From the NCBI RefSeq assembly GCF_017676345.1, contig NZ_JAFFZM010000007.1:283806-347805 (forward strand): a stretch of DNA of 64,000 nt, given 5' to 3'. The translations under genes and the position numbers were made by a program. Below, piece by piece: positions 52,357 through 62,000 of the stretch. Positions within the stretch are counted from its first letter, which is position 1, and each line of letters starts with the position of its first letter. Under the pieces are notes generated by a model, which worked only from the letters and a program-made list of their open reading frames with translations, had not been told where the DNA came from and ran no database searches. The DNA comes from Streptomyces smyrnaeus. Its GTDB lineage: Bacteria > Actinomycetota > Actinomycetes > Streptomycetales > Streptomycetaceae.

Positions 52357-52399
52357 GGCGGACAGCCCGGGCACCGCGGTCACGTCCGGAGAAGGAGCC

Positions 52400-53347
52400 A
52401 TGGCAGAGCACACCGCAGAGCAGGCCGGGACGACCGACTCCGACCGCGCGCCGACGGACCTCCGCGTCCGCTTGGACGAGGAGGTGACGCTGCGCGTACG
52501 CCACCGTCCCGGAGCGGCGGACCCTGCTTTCCTCCTCGTACACGGGCTGGCGTCGAACGCCAGGCTGTGGGACGAGGTCGCAGCCCGGCTGTGCGCCGCC
52601 GGTCACGCCGTCTACGCGGTCGATCTGCGCGGTCACGGCGAGACCGAGGCACCCGAGGACGACACGTACGGCACCGCTGCCGCGGCGGCGGACGTGCTGG
52701 CGGCCGGCGTACAGCTCGGGCTGACCCGTGCGATCGTCGGCGGCCACTCCTGGGGCGCCGATGTGGCGCTGACCCTCGCCACCGAGCACCCCTCCTTCGT
52801 CGCCGGGCTCGCTCTGGTGGAGGGCGGCTACACCGACGCGACCGTCTTCTACGGGACCTGGGAGCGGTTCGTCTCCATGATGTCGATGGCCGGGCCCGCT
52901 TTGGAGGGGGTCACCCTGGAGGACATGCGCGGCTATCTGCGCGCCATGCACCCGGACTGGTCGGACAGCGCGATCGAGGCGTCGTTGTCCTCCCTCCGGA
53001 CCGGCGCCGACGGCTCGCTGTCCCCTCGGCTGTCCCCGCGCCAGCGGACGGCGATCCTGCGCAGCGTGTGGAGCTGCCCACCGAGCCGCTTGTACGCCGG
53101 GATCACCCAGCCGGTCACTCTGCTGCCCGCCACCCCGGTACCGGACAACGGGCGGATAGCGCCGGATGTGCTGGCGCTCTTCGAGCAGCTGCGTGCCTCC
53201 CTGGTCCGCGCCACGGAGGGGCTGCCGCACGCGACCGTCCACGAGTACCAGGGCGCCGACCACGATCTCCACGCCCAGCACCCCGACCGGGTCGCGACCC
53301 ACCTGCTGGAACTGGCGGAGTCGGTGGGCCGAAGCGAAGTGATGTGA
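52400..53347 (+). CDS. Alpha/beta-hydrolase, MonCII/NanE-like thioesterase
   Basis: 315 aa. Oxyanion-side HGLASNA near residue 50, nucleophile elbow GGHSWGAD with Ser117, and a late His288 in QGADHDLHAQHP. MonCII (monensin) and NanE (nanchangmycin) are hydrolases of this fold that release the cyclised polyether acid from its carrier protein. The gene sits with tailoring genes rather than fused to a PKS, as in those clusters, and no TE domain is visible in any PKS here. ATG 52400 has GAAGGAG directly upstream. An epoxide-hydrolase role is less likely because the nucleophile is Ser, not Asp. Confidence 0.8.
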   Translation: MAEHTAEQAGTTDSDRAPTDLRVRLDEEVTLRVRHRPGAADPAFLLVHGLASNARLWDEVAARLCAAGHAVYAVDLRGHGETEAPEDDTYGTAAAAADVLAAGVQLGLTRAIVGGHSWGADVALTLATEHPSFVAGLALVEGGYTDATVFYGTWERFVSMMSMAGPALEGVTLEDMRGYLRAMHPDWSDSAIEASLSSLRTGADGSLSPRLSPRQRTAILRSVWSCPPSRLYAGITQPVTLLPATPVPDNGRIAPDVLALFEQLRASLVRATEGLPHATVHEYQGADHDLHAQHPDRVATHLLELAESVGRSEVM

Positions 53348-53397
53348 GGGGCAGAGCGGGAAGACCGCCGCGCACGTCCACCGGAGGGAAGGCCGGG

Positions 53398-53928
53398 ATG
53401 ACGCCGCACACGATCCGAACTCCGGGCACACCGACCGCGCCGGAACAGGCCGCGTTCCGCGAGGTGATGGGCCGCTTCGCGACCGGAGTGGTCGCGGTCA
53501 CCGGACTGGCGGAGGGCTCGCCCGCCGGACTCGCGGTCAACTCGTTCACCTCCGTCTCGCTGGTCCCGCCCCTGGTCTCCTTCTGCGTCGCCCGCACCAG
53601 CCGGACCTGGCCCCGCATCCGGGGCACCGGGCTGGTCTGCGTCAACATCCTGCGCGAGGACCAGCGGGACGTCTCGCGCCGGATGGCCGCCGCCGGGAGC
53701 GACAAGTTCCGGGGGCTGGCGTGGTCGGCCTCGCCTTCGGGGCTGCCCCTCATCGACGGGGCGATCGGGTGGCTGGAGTGCGCCCTCGACGACGAGCACC
53801 CCGCCGGTGACCACACCATCGTCGTGACGCGCGTCCGGCACCTGGGGGCCCGTGAGGCGGACCGTCCGCTGCTCTTCTACCGGGGCGGCTACGGCCGCCT
53901 CGCGACGCTGCCGTACGGGGACAGCTGA
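53398..53928 (+). CDS. Flavin reductase (HpaC/short-chain flavin reductase family)
   Basis: 176 aa. MGRFATGVVAVTG, VNSFTSVSLVPPLVSFC and the late PLLFYRGGYGRL segment are typical of NAD(P)H:flavin reductases that feed two-component monooxygenases. It probably supplies reduced flavin to the luciferase-like oxygenase at 36650-37747 and possibly to the FAD epoxidases. ATG 53398 has GGAGGGAAGG upstream. It is the last gene before a strong hairpin and the convergent PKS. Confidence 0.88.
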   Translation: MTPHTIRTPGTPTAPEQAAFREVMGRFATGVVAVTGLAEGSPAGLAVNSFTSVSLVPPLVSFCVARTSRTWPRIRGTGLVCVNILREDQRDVSRRMAAAGSDKFRGLAWSASPSGLPLIDGAIGWLECALDDEHPAGDHTIVVTRVRHLGAREADRPLLFYRGGYGRLATLPYGDS

Positions 53929-53961
53929 CGCGCTCAGGGCACGGAGGGCACGAGTGAGGGA

Positions 53962-54001
53962 ACCGGTGGCGGCCGGGTCGGGCGACCCGGCCGCCACCGG
54001 T
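53962..54001. terminator. Perfect 19-bp hairpin, bidirectional terminator
   Basis: ACCGGTGGCGGCCGGGTCG at 53962-53980 is exactly complementary to 53983-54001 with only 2 nt between arms (the tip will open). It lies between the convergent flavin-reductase and PKS genes. Confidence 0.8.
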
Positions 54002-54002
54002 G

Positions 54003-57000
54003 TCAGGCGCCCAGTTCCCGGTCCAGGAGCGCGAACATGTCGTCGGCCGTGGCCGCGGCGAGATCGTCCCCGACGTCGGCCGTGGCGTCCACCGTCCCCT
54101 CGTCCGCTCCGCCCTCGCCCTCCGCCGACTCGTGGCGCCACAGGAGTGCCCGCAGCCTGTTCACCAGGCCGGTGCGGCGGGGATCGGTCTGCGGCAGCGC
54201 GGTGAGCACCGCTTCCAGCTCTCGGAGGTGGTCCGCCGCTCCGTCGGCGTGGACCGCGCCGTCCTCGGGGAACAGGCCGCTCAGCAGGCAGTCGGCGAGG
54301 GCGGCCGGGGTGGGGTGGTCGAAGGCCGCCGTGGCGGGAAGGCCGACGCCCGTGGCGGCGCGCAGCCGGTTGCGCAGCTCGACCGCCGCGATGGAGTCGA
54401 AGCCCAGCTCCTTGAACGGACGGTCGGGGCCCACCTGATCCGCCGACCGGTAGCGCAGAACAGCGGCCACGTGCGTCCGGACGAGGGCGAGCAGCCGTGC
54501 GCCGCGTTCGGCGGCGGGGAGGGCCGCGATCTCCCGCCGGAGCGCCGACTGCTGGTCGACGGCCGCCCCTTCGTCCGCGCCGGCCGCCACCGTGCCGGCA
54601 GCTTCGGTGTGCCGCCGTGCGCGCCGCGCCTCTGGCACCTCGTCGAACAGCGTGCTCGGCCGGGCCAGGGTGAACAGCGGCAGAAAGGTGTCCCAGGCGA
54701 CGTCGGCGACGACCGTCCGCGCGACGTCCTGCTCCAGGAGGCGGCCGAGCGCGGTCACCGCCAGCCGGGGATCGAGGGGCGGAAGACCCTGCCGTCGGGC
54801 TGCCGTGCCGCGTTCCCCGGTGCTCTCCGGCAGATCCCACAGCCCCCAGGCGACCGAGACTGCGCGGCCGCCGTCGGCGCGGCGGCGCTGGGCCAGCGCC
54901 TCCATGTACGCGTGCGCCGCCGCGTACGCTCCATGGTCGCGGCTGCCCCAGACGGCGGCGACGGAGGTGAAGTAGACGACGGTGCCGTCCGGATGCGCAC
55001 CGCACAGGTCGTCCAGATAGGGGGCCGCGCCGGCCTGTCCCGCGTGCACCGCGTCGGCGAGCCGCTCGGGCGTAAGCTCCGCCAACGGGGCCAGCTCGCC
55101 GGAGGCCGAGGTGTGGAAGACCGTGCCGACGGGCGCACCCTCTGCCGCCAGCCGTTCGGCGAGGGCCGTCACATCCGCGTGGTCGGCGGGGTCGCAGTCG
55201 TCGACATCCAGGACGGCGCCCAGTTCGGCCAGTTCCTCGGCGAGGATCTTGGCGCCCGGCGCCGCGTCCGCCTCGCTGTCCAACAGCACCACGCGTTCGG
55301 CGCCGCCCTCGGCGAGCCAGCGGGCCAGATGCGGCGTCAGCCCCCCGACGCCGCCGGTGACCAGGACCGTACCGCGGGGGGTCCACCCGGTGGTGCCGTC
55401 GCTCGCGCCGTCGCCGGCACCGTGCGGGGCGGGCACGAGGCGGCGCGCGTGGATACCGGAGGGCCGCAACGCCACCTGGTCGTCGGGGCCGCTGAGCGCG
55501 GCACGCAGCGCAGCCGCCTCCAGTCCTCGCGGCCCCGGCGGCAGATCGATCAGTCCGCCCCACTCCTCGGGGTGCTCCAGCGCCGCCACCCTGCCCAGAC
55601 CCCACAGTTGCGCCTGCTCGGGCGAGTCCAGCCGTTCACCGTCGTCGACGGCGACCGCTCCCCTGCTCGCACACCACACAGGCGCCCCGATGCCGGAGTC
55701 GACCAGCGCCTGGAGGAGGGTGAGGGTCTCACCGAGACCGCGCGCCACGCCGGGCAGCGGCCCCCGTTCGTCCAGTGCCAGCAGCGAGAGCACTCCTGTC
55801 AGCGGCGTGTCACGGTCGTACTCCCTCAGGAGAGCGGCAAGTTCGTCCCGGCCCGTCTCGGCGTCGACCTCGATCGTGCGGACGTCCCCCAGCGCTTCGG
55901 TGCACACGCTCAGCCAGTCCTCGGCGCCACCCGTCGGCCGTACGAGGAGCCAGTGCCCGCCCAGGTCCTCGGTGGTCGCCTCCGGCAGCGGCGCCCACCG
56001 GACGCGGTACCGCCAGGAGTCCACGGCGGACCGTTCCCGGAGCCGCCGGCGCCAGCCGGTGAACGCGGGGAGCAGCGTTCCGAGCGAGTCGCGCGCACCG
56101 GCGTCGTCGGCGAGCCGCAGTTCGCCGGTGAGCGTGTCGAGATCGCCCCCCTCGACCGCGCTCCAGAACCGGGTCTCCTCCTCGGTGACCGCCGGCACGT
56201 CCTCGTCGCCCTCGGACCCGTCGAACGCCGCTACGTCGGGCAGCCAGTAGCGCTCACGCTGGAAGGGGTAGGTCGGCAGGTCGACCAGCGGCCGCTCGCC
56301 CAGCCATGCCGTCCAGTCCACCGGCGCGCCCGCGCAGAAAGCCTGCGCGAGGGCATACACCAGCTGATTACACCCGCCCTGGTCCCGGCGCAGCGTGGGA
56401 ACCACAGCCGCCTCCACCCCGACCCCGTCACGAGTCTCCTCCATACCCAGAGCCAACACCGGATGCGCACTCGCCTCGATGAACAGCCGGTGGCCCTCTG
56501 CCAGCAGGGTCTCGACAGTGTCGGCGAACCGCACCGGGCGACGTAGATTGGTGATCCAGTACTCGGTATCCAAAGTCGTGGTCTCGATACGGGCCCCCGT
56601 CACCGTCGAGAAGAAAGCGACGGGCGCGGAACGCGGCTCGATACCCGCCAGCACCTCGCGCAGCTCCTCGGCGATCTCATCGACCTGCGGACCGTGCGAG
56701 GCGTAGTCCACGTCCACCAGCCGCGCTTGCGCTCCCCCCTCCCGCGCGGCTGCCACCACGGCCGAAACAGCCGCCGGCGGGCCCGAGACAACTGTCGAGG
56801 AGGGGCCGTTGACGGCCGCGACCCCGGCGCCCGGCCCCGCCTGGTCGATCAGCCGCCGGGCTTCGTCGCTGCTCACCCCGAGCGAGGCCATCGCTCCGCC
56901 CCCGGCAAGCTGCCGCAGCGCCCGGCTGCGCAACGCCACAACCCGCGCACCGTCCTCCAGCGACAACGCCCCCGCCACACAGGCGGCGGCGATCTCACCC

Positions 57001-59039
57001 TGGCTGTGACCGACCACGGCCGCGGGCCGCACCCCGTACTCCGCCCACACCGCAGCCAGCGACACCATCACCGCCCACAACACCGGCTGCACCACATCCA
57101 CCCGCGCCAGCTCGGTGCCGTCACTCCGCAGTACGTCCTCCAACGACCAGTCCACATGCGGCTTCAACGCCCGCTCGCACTCCGCGATCCGCGCCGCGAA
57201 CGCGGGCGAGGAATCCAGCAGCTCGACACCCATCCCCACCCACTGCGAACCCTGCCCCGGAAACACCAGCACCGGACCGGCATCCGCCCCCGGCACCGCC
57301 CTCTCTCCGCACACCAGCCCCGGATGCGGCTCACCCGACGCCAACGCCACCAGGCCCGCCGTCAGCTCTTCCCGCTCCTCCCCCAGCACCACAGCCCGCT
57401 GCTCGAACACCGACCGCGACGCCACCAGCGACCAACCCACCTCGGCAGGCGAACCAGAAACTCCGCTCAGCCGTCCGGCCGCCTCCCGCAGCGCGCCCTC
57501 GTTCCGCGCCGAGAGCACCCACGGCACGATGCCCTGGTCCGCGTCCACGTCCGTGGCGGGGGCGGGCGCCGCCGTCGGCTCCGGTGCGGGCGCCTCCTCG
57601 ACGATCAGATGGGCGTTGGTCCCGGAGATCCCGAACGACGAGACACCCGCGCGGCGCGGACGCTCCCCCACCGGCCACTCCGTGGCGGCGGTGAGCAGGC
57701 GCAGGGCACCGGCCGACCAGTCCACGTGGGGCGAGGGCTCGTCCAGGTGGAGGGAGGCTGGCAGCACACCGTGCCGCATCGCCTGCACCATCTTGATGAC
57801 CCCGGCGACTCCGGCAGCAGCCTGGGTGTGCCCGATGTTGGACTTGACCGACCCCAGCCACAACGGCCGCTCCGCCGCGCGCTCCTGCCCGTACGTCGCC
57901 AGCAGTGCCTGCGCCTCGATCGGATCGCCCAGGGTGGTGCCGGTGCCGTGTCCCTCCACGGCGTCCACCTGGTCCGGGGTCAGGCGCGCATGGGCGAGCG
58001 CCTGCTGGATGACGCGTTCCTGTGCGGCATCGTTGGGCGCGGTGAGCCCGTTGCTGGCGCCGTCCTGGTTGACGGCGGAGCCCCGGACGACCGCGAGCAC
58101 CCGGTGACCGTTGCGGCGCGCATCCGACAGCCGCTCCAGCAGCACCAGACCCACACCCTCCGAGAAGCCCGTCCCGTCCGCCGAGGCCGCATAGGACTTG
58201 CAGCGGCCGTCGGGGGCGAGGCCGCGCTGCCGGGAGAACTCGGCGAAAGCCGTGGGGGTGGTGAGCGCGGTGACACCGCCCGCGAGGGCGAGTGCGCACT
58301 CCCCCTGGCGCAGGGCCTGCGCCGCCAGGTGGATGGCGACCAACGACGACGAGCACGCCGTGTCCACCGTCACGGCCGGGCCCTCCAAACCGTAGGTGTA
58401 CGCCACGCGGCCGGAGACGACACTGGTCAGGGTCCCGGTGGTGGCGTAGCCCTCGAAGCCCTCGGGAACGTGGGGCATCCGGGTCATGTAGTCGCGGCTG
58501 GAGACTCCCGCGTAGACGCCGGTGCGGGTGCCGCGCAGCGCGCCCGGATCGATGCCCGCGCGCTCCAGCAGCTCCCAGGAGACCTCCAGCAGCAGTCGCT
58601 GCTGCGGGTCCATCGCCAACGCCTCACGTGGAGAGATCCCGAAGAAATCGGCGTCGAAGCGGTCGGCATCGTGCAGGAAGCCGCCGTCGCGCACATAGCT
58701 GGTGCCGGGGTGGTCGGGGTCGGGGTGGAAGAGTCCGTCCAGGTCCCAGCCGCGGTCCTCGGGGAACGGGGTGATGGCGTCCCTGCCCTCGGCGACCAGG
58801 TCCCACAGCTCCTCGGGGGAGCGGACGCCGCCCGGGTAGCGGCAGGCCATGCCGACGATGGCCACCGGCTGGCGGTTGCGCTCCTCGGCGTCGCGCAGCC
58901 GCTCACGCGTACGGGTGAGGTCCGCGGTGGCCTTCCGCAGATACTGGCGGAGCTTGTCCTCGGTCCCCGGCAGATCGTTCCTCGGTGCTTCGGTCCCCGG
59001 CACTTCGGTCCCCGGCATCGTTCGGTCCTCGCTCCCCAT
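54003..59039 (-). CDS. Type I modular PKS, one module KS-AT-(impaired KR)-ACP
   Basis: 1678 aa from ATG 59039, whose first base is shared with the stop of the upstream PKS (TGATG); ATG 59018 is an alternative start. A PGTE-rich lead precedes the docking coil. KS from about residue 57 with DTACSSS. AT with GHSQG near 676 and YASH near 780 (methylmalonyl-type). The KR-like domain is damaged: nucleotide loop GGVGGLT, catalytic Lys replaced by Gln1335, Asn replaced by His1376 (AAAHAY), although Ser and Tyr remain. ACP Ser1549 in [10 protein letters not shown]. The acidic C-terminal tail is a docking element. The module likely leaves a ketone. There is no TE. Confidence 0.93.
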   Translation of the reverse strand: MGSEDRTMPGTEVPGTEAPRNDLPGTEDKLRQYLRKATADLTRTRERLRDAEERNRQPVAIVGMACRYPGGVRSPEELWDLVAEGRDAITPFPEDRGWDLDGLFHPDPDHPGTSYVRDGGFLHDADRFDADFFGISPREALAMDPQQRLLLEVSWELLERAGIDPGALRGTRTGVYAGVSSRDYMTRMPHVPEGFEGYATTGTLTSVVSGRVAYTYGLEGPAVTVDTACSSSLVAIHLAAQALRQGECALALAGGVTALTTPTAFAEFSRQRGLAPDGRCKSYAASADGTGFSEGVGLVLLERLSDARRNGHRVLAVVRGSAVNQDGASNGLTAPNDAAQERVIQQALAHARLTPDQVDAVEGHGTGTTLGDPIEAQALLATYGQERAAERPLWLGSVKSNIGHTQAAAGVAGVIKMVQAMRHGVLPASLHLDEPSPHVDWSAGALRLLTAATEWPVGERPRRAGVSSFGISGTNAHLIVEEAPAPEPTAAPAPATDVDADQGIVPWVLSARNEGALREAAGRLSGVSGSPAEVGWSLVASRSVFEQRAVVLGEEREELTAGLVALASGEPHPGLVCGERAVPGADAGPVLVFPGQGSQWVGMGVELLDSSPAFAARIAECERALKPHVDWSLEDVLRSDGTELARVDVVQPVLWAVMVSLAAVWAEYGVRPAAVVGHSQGEIAAACVAGALSLEDGARVVALRSRALRQLAGGGAMASLGVSSDEARRLIDQAGPGAGVAAVNGPSSTVVSGPPAAVSAVVAAAREGGAQARLVDVDYASHGPQVDEIAEELREVLAGIEPRSAPVAFFSTVTGARIETTTLDTEYWITNLRRPVRFADTVETLLAEGHRLFIEASAHPVLALGMEETRDGVGVEAAVVPTLRRDQGGCNQLVYALAQAFCAGAPVDWTAWLGERPLVDLPTYPFQRERYWLPDVAAFDGSEGDEDVPAVTEEETRFWSAVEGGDLDTLTGELRLADDAGARDSLGTLLPAFTGWRRRLRERSAVDSWRYRVRWAPLPEATTEDLGGHWLLVRPTGGAEDWLSVCTEALGDVRTIEVDAETGRDELAALLREYDRDTPLTGVLSLLALDERGPLPGVARGLGETLTLLQALVDSGIGAPVWCASRGAVAVDDGERLDSPEQAQLWGLGRVAALEHPEEWGGLIDLPPGPRGLEAAALRAALSGPDDQVALRPSGIHARRLVPAPHGAGDGASDGTTGWTPRGTVLVTGGVGGLTPHLARWLAEGGAERVVLLDSEADAAPGAKILAEELAELGAVLDVDDCDPADHADVTALAERLAAEGAPVGTVFHTSASGELAPLAELTPERLADAVHAGQAGAAPYLDDLCGAHPDGTVVYFTSVAAVWGSRDHGAYAAAHAYMEALAQRRRADGGRAVSVAWGLWDLPESTGERGTAARRQGLPPLDPRLAVTALGRLLEQDVARTVVADVAWDTFLPLFTLARPSTLFDEVPEARRARRHTEAAGTVAAGADEGAAVDQQSALRREIAALPAAERGARLLALVRTHVAAVLRYRSADQVGPDRPFKELGFDSIAAVELRNRLRAATGVGLPATAAFDHPTPAALADCLLSGLFPEDGAVHADGAADHLRELEAVLTALPQTDPRRTGLVNRLRALLWRHESAEGEGGADEGTVDATADVGDDLAAATADDMFALLDRELGA
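56241..56726 (-). repeat. AT/post-AT direct repeat (copy 1)
   Basis: Matches 62963-63448 at a constant offset of 6722 nt with near identity. It covers the C-terminal half of the AT and the post-AT linker ending in the YPFQ(R/H)ERYW motif. Confidence 0.85.
57081..57280 (-). repeat. 200-nt AT segment identical to PKS2 (inverted copy)
   Basis: Its reverse complement equals 26054-26253 at every base. It encodes the N-terminal part of the AT, from [12 protein letters not shown] to VDVVQPV. Confidence 0.88.
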
Positions 59040-62000
59040 CAGGACGGCACTTCCCTGTCGATCAGTTCGAACAGCTCGTCGTCGGAGGCGGTCTCCAGTG
59101 CGGCATCGTCCGCCACCTCTCCGTTCCCGCTCGCGCCGCCGGGGTCGGTGCGGTCGTCGCCGAGCCGCCAGACCAGGGCCTCCAGCCGGCGCAGCAGCCG
59201 TTCGCGGGCGTCGTCGCCCGGTGCGTGCTGTGCCATGGCCCGCTCCAGCCGCTCCAGCTCGGCGAACACCGGATGCGCACGCGCGGACGCCGCGCCGCCG
59301 CTGCTCCCTTCTCCCGCGGTGCGGGGGCCGAGCTCGTCATACAGATACGTGGCCACCGCCGTGGGCGTCGGGTGGCGGAAGACGAACGTGGCAGGAAGCC
59401 GCAGACCGCTCGCCGCGGCCAGCCTGTTGCGGAGTTCGACGGCGGTCAGCGAGTCGAACCCGACGTCCTTGAACGCGGTTTCCGCACCGATCGCCTCGGC
59501 CCCGGCATGGCCGAGGACCGCCGCCGCGTGCGACCGCACCACGTCGAGCAGCACGCGGCGCCGCTCGTCCTCCGGCACAGCCGCCAGCCTGCTGCCCAGA
59601 TCGGCGACGGCGGGCCCGCCGGCTCCGGCCGCTGTCCGACGCGCCGCGCCTCCCGGCTCGGTGACGAGCGCGCGGAAGAGCGGCGGTGGGCCGTCGGCGG
59701 ACCGGGCGGCCGACGTACGGACGTCGAGGCGCAGCGCGAGGAGGTGCGGGGCACCGTGCCCGTGCCCCGCGTCGAACAGGCGCAGGCCCTGCTCGGTGGT
59801 GAGCGTGCCGAGCCCCGTACGGGCCATGCGGGCCAGGTCGGTGTCGGTGAGCTGCCCCGTCATGCCGCTGGCCTCCGCCCACAGGCCCCAGCCCAGGGCC
59901 ACACCGGGCAACCCGGCGGCCTGCCGACGCACGGCAAGGGCCTCGCAGTAGGCGTTGGCGGCGGCGTAGTTGGCCTGCCCGGGGCTGCCGAGCGTCGCCG
60001 CGCTGGAGGAGAACAGCACGAACATGCCGAGCGGCAGATGCGCGGTCGCGGTGTGCAGATGGTGGGCGGCGGCGGCCTTGACCGCCCACACCCTCGCGAG
60101 CCGTTCCGGGGTCAGCGCCGCAACCACCCCGTCGTCCAGCGCACCGGCGGCGTGGACCACCCCGGTGAGCGGGTGTTCGGGGCCGGTCGACGCGACGAGC
60201 CGCTCCACCGCCTCCCGCTCCGTGATGTCGGCCGCGACGATGCGTGCCTCGGCGCCCAGGTCGGCGAGTCTTGCCGCGAGTTCTCGTGCGCCGGGTGCTT
60301 CGGGCCCCTGACGGCTGACCAGCAGCAGATGCCGCACGCCCCAGACCTCGGCGAGGTGCTCGGCGACACGGCTGCCCAAGGTGCCGGTACCGCCGGTGAC
60401 GAGGACGGTGCCGTCGGGGTCCAGGCTCTGGGGCACGTCCAGCACGACCTTGCCGATGTGCCGGGCGCGGCCCAGCCAGCGCAGCGCCTCGTGGGCGCGC
60501 GCCACCGGCCAGGCCCGCACGGGAGCGGGCCGCAGCGTACCGGCGGCGAACAGCTCCGCCAGCTCGGCCAGCATCTCCCCGATACGGTCGGGACCTGCGT
60601 CCGGTATGAGGTCGAACGCCCGGTAGCGGACGCCCGGGTGCGCGGCCGTGATCTCCTCCGCGTCACGGATGTCGTTCTTGCCCATCTCCAGGAACCTGCC
60701 GCCCTCGCGCAGCAGCCGCAGGGAGGCGTCGACGAACTCGCCTGTGAGGCTGTTGAGGACGGCATCGACCTGGGGGAAGGCCGAGGCGAAGTGCAGGTCC
60801 CGGGAAGAGGCGCGGTGTTCGGCGTCGATCCCCATGTGCTCCAGCACGCTCTGCTTGCCGGGGCCGGCCGTGGCATACACCTCGGCGCCCAGGTGGCGGG
60901 CGATCTGCACCGCCGCGGTGCCCACCCCGCCGGTGGCCGCGTGGATCAGCACCGACTCGCCGGGCCGCAGCCGCGCCAGGTCCACGAGTGCGAACCAGGC
61001 CGTCGCGAAGACGACGGGGACCGCGGCGGCCTCCCGCCAACCCCAGCCTTCCGGCACCCTGGTCAGCATCCGTGCGTCCGCCACCGCGAGGGGTCCGAAG
61101 GCCCCCTCGAACAGCCCCATCACCCGGTCCCCGACCGCGAGCCCTGAGACTCCGGGCCCGACCTCGGTCACCGTGCCGGCTCCCTCGCTGCCGAGCCCGG
61201 TCTGGCCGGGCGCCATGCCCAGGCTCACCAGTGCGTCGCGGAAGTTGACGCCGGCCGCACGTACCGCGATCCGCACCTGGCCGCGAGCCGGCGGTTCCGC
61301 CACCTCGGGACAGGCGACCGGAACCACGGCCTCCAGGGTGGAACCGGCGCCGGAACCAGCGCCCGTACCCGCGTCCAGTCGCCAGGGACCATGCAGGGGT
61401 GGCCGCTTCCGGGCCCCGGCACGCGTCAGACGCGGTACGAGGACCCGTTCGTCGCGCGCGGCGACCTGGGGCTCACCGGCGGCCAGGGCCCGTACGACCG
61501 CCTCGGTGGCGGCGGTACCGGTCACCTCGTGCTCGGGGCCGAGGTCGAGGAGGAGCAGACGGTCCGGCTCCTCGGACTGCGCGCTGCGGACCAGCCCCCA
61601 GACCGCGGCCGCCGCCGGGTCCAGTTCCGCTCCGTCGTCGGCGTCGTCCGCCACGACCGCTCCCCTGGTCACCACCACCAGTCGGCATGCGGCCAACCGC
61701 GGCTCGGCCAGCCAGCCCTGGACCAGGGCGAGCACGTCGGCGCCGGCACGCAGGCCGCCGTCCGGTGCCTCCCAACCGGCGCCCCGCCCGCCCCGCCCGT
61801 CCGCCGTGGCGAGGTCGGCGAGGTCGGCGAATACGACGGGGGGTACGGCAGCCCCTGCGTCGAGCGCTGCCGTCAGCTCGGCGAGGTTCCCGTAAGAAGC
61901 CTGCCCCGCGCCCAGTACGGCCCAATCGCCGTCGCCCATCAACCGCTCCCGAGCGGCCTCGGGCGGTGCGGACAGCGGGGTCCAGTCCGTACGGAAGAGG

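Noticed and set aside
52400..53347. The alpha/beta-hydrolase as an epoxide hydrolase
   Set aside because: The nucleophile elbow is GHSWG with Ser; alpha/beta-fold epoxide hydrolases use Asp. The thioesterase role matches MonCII/NanE better.
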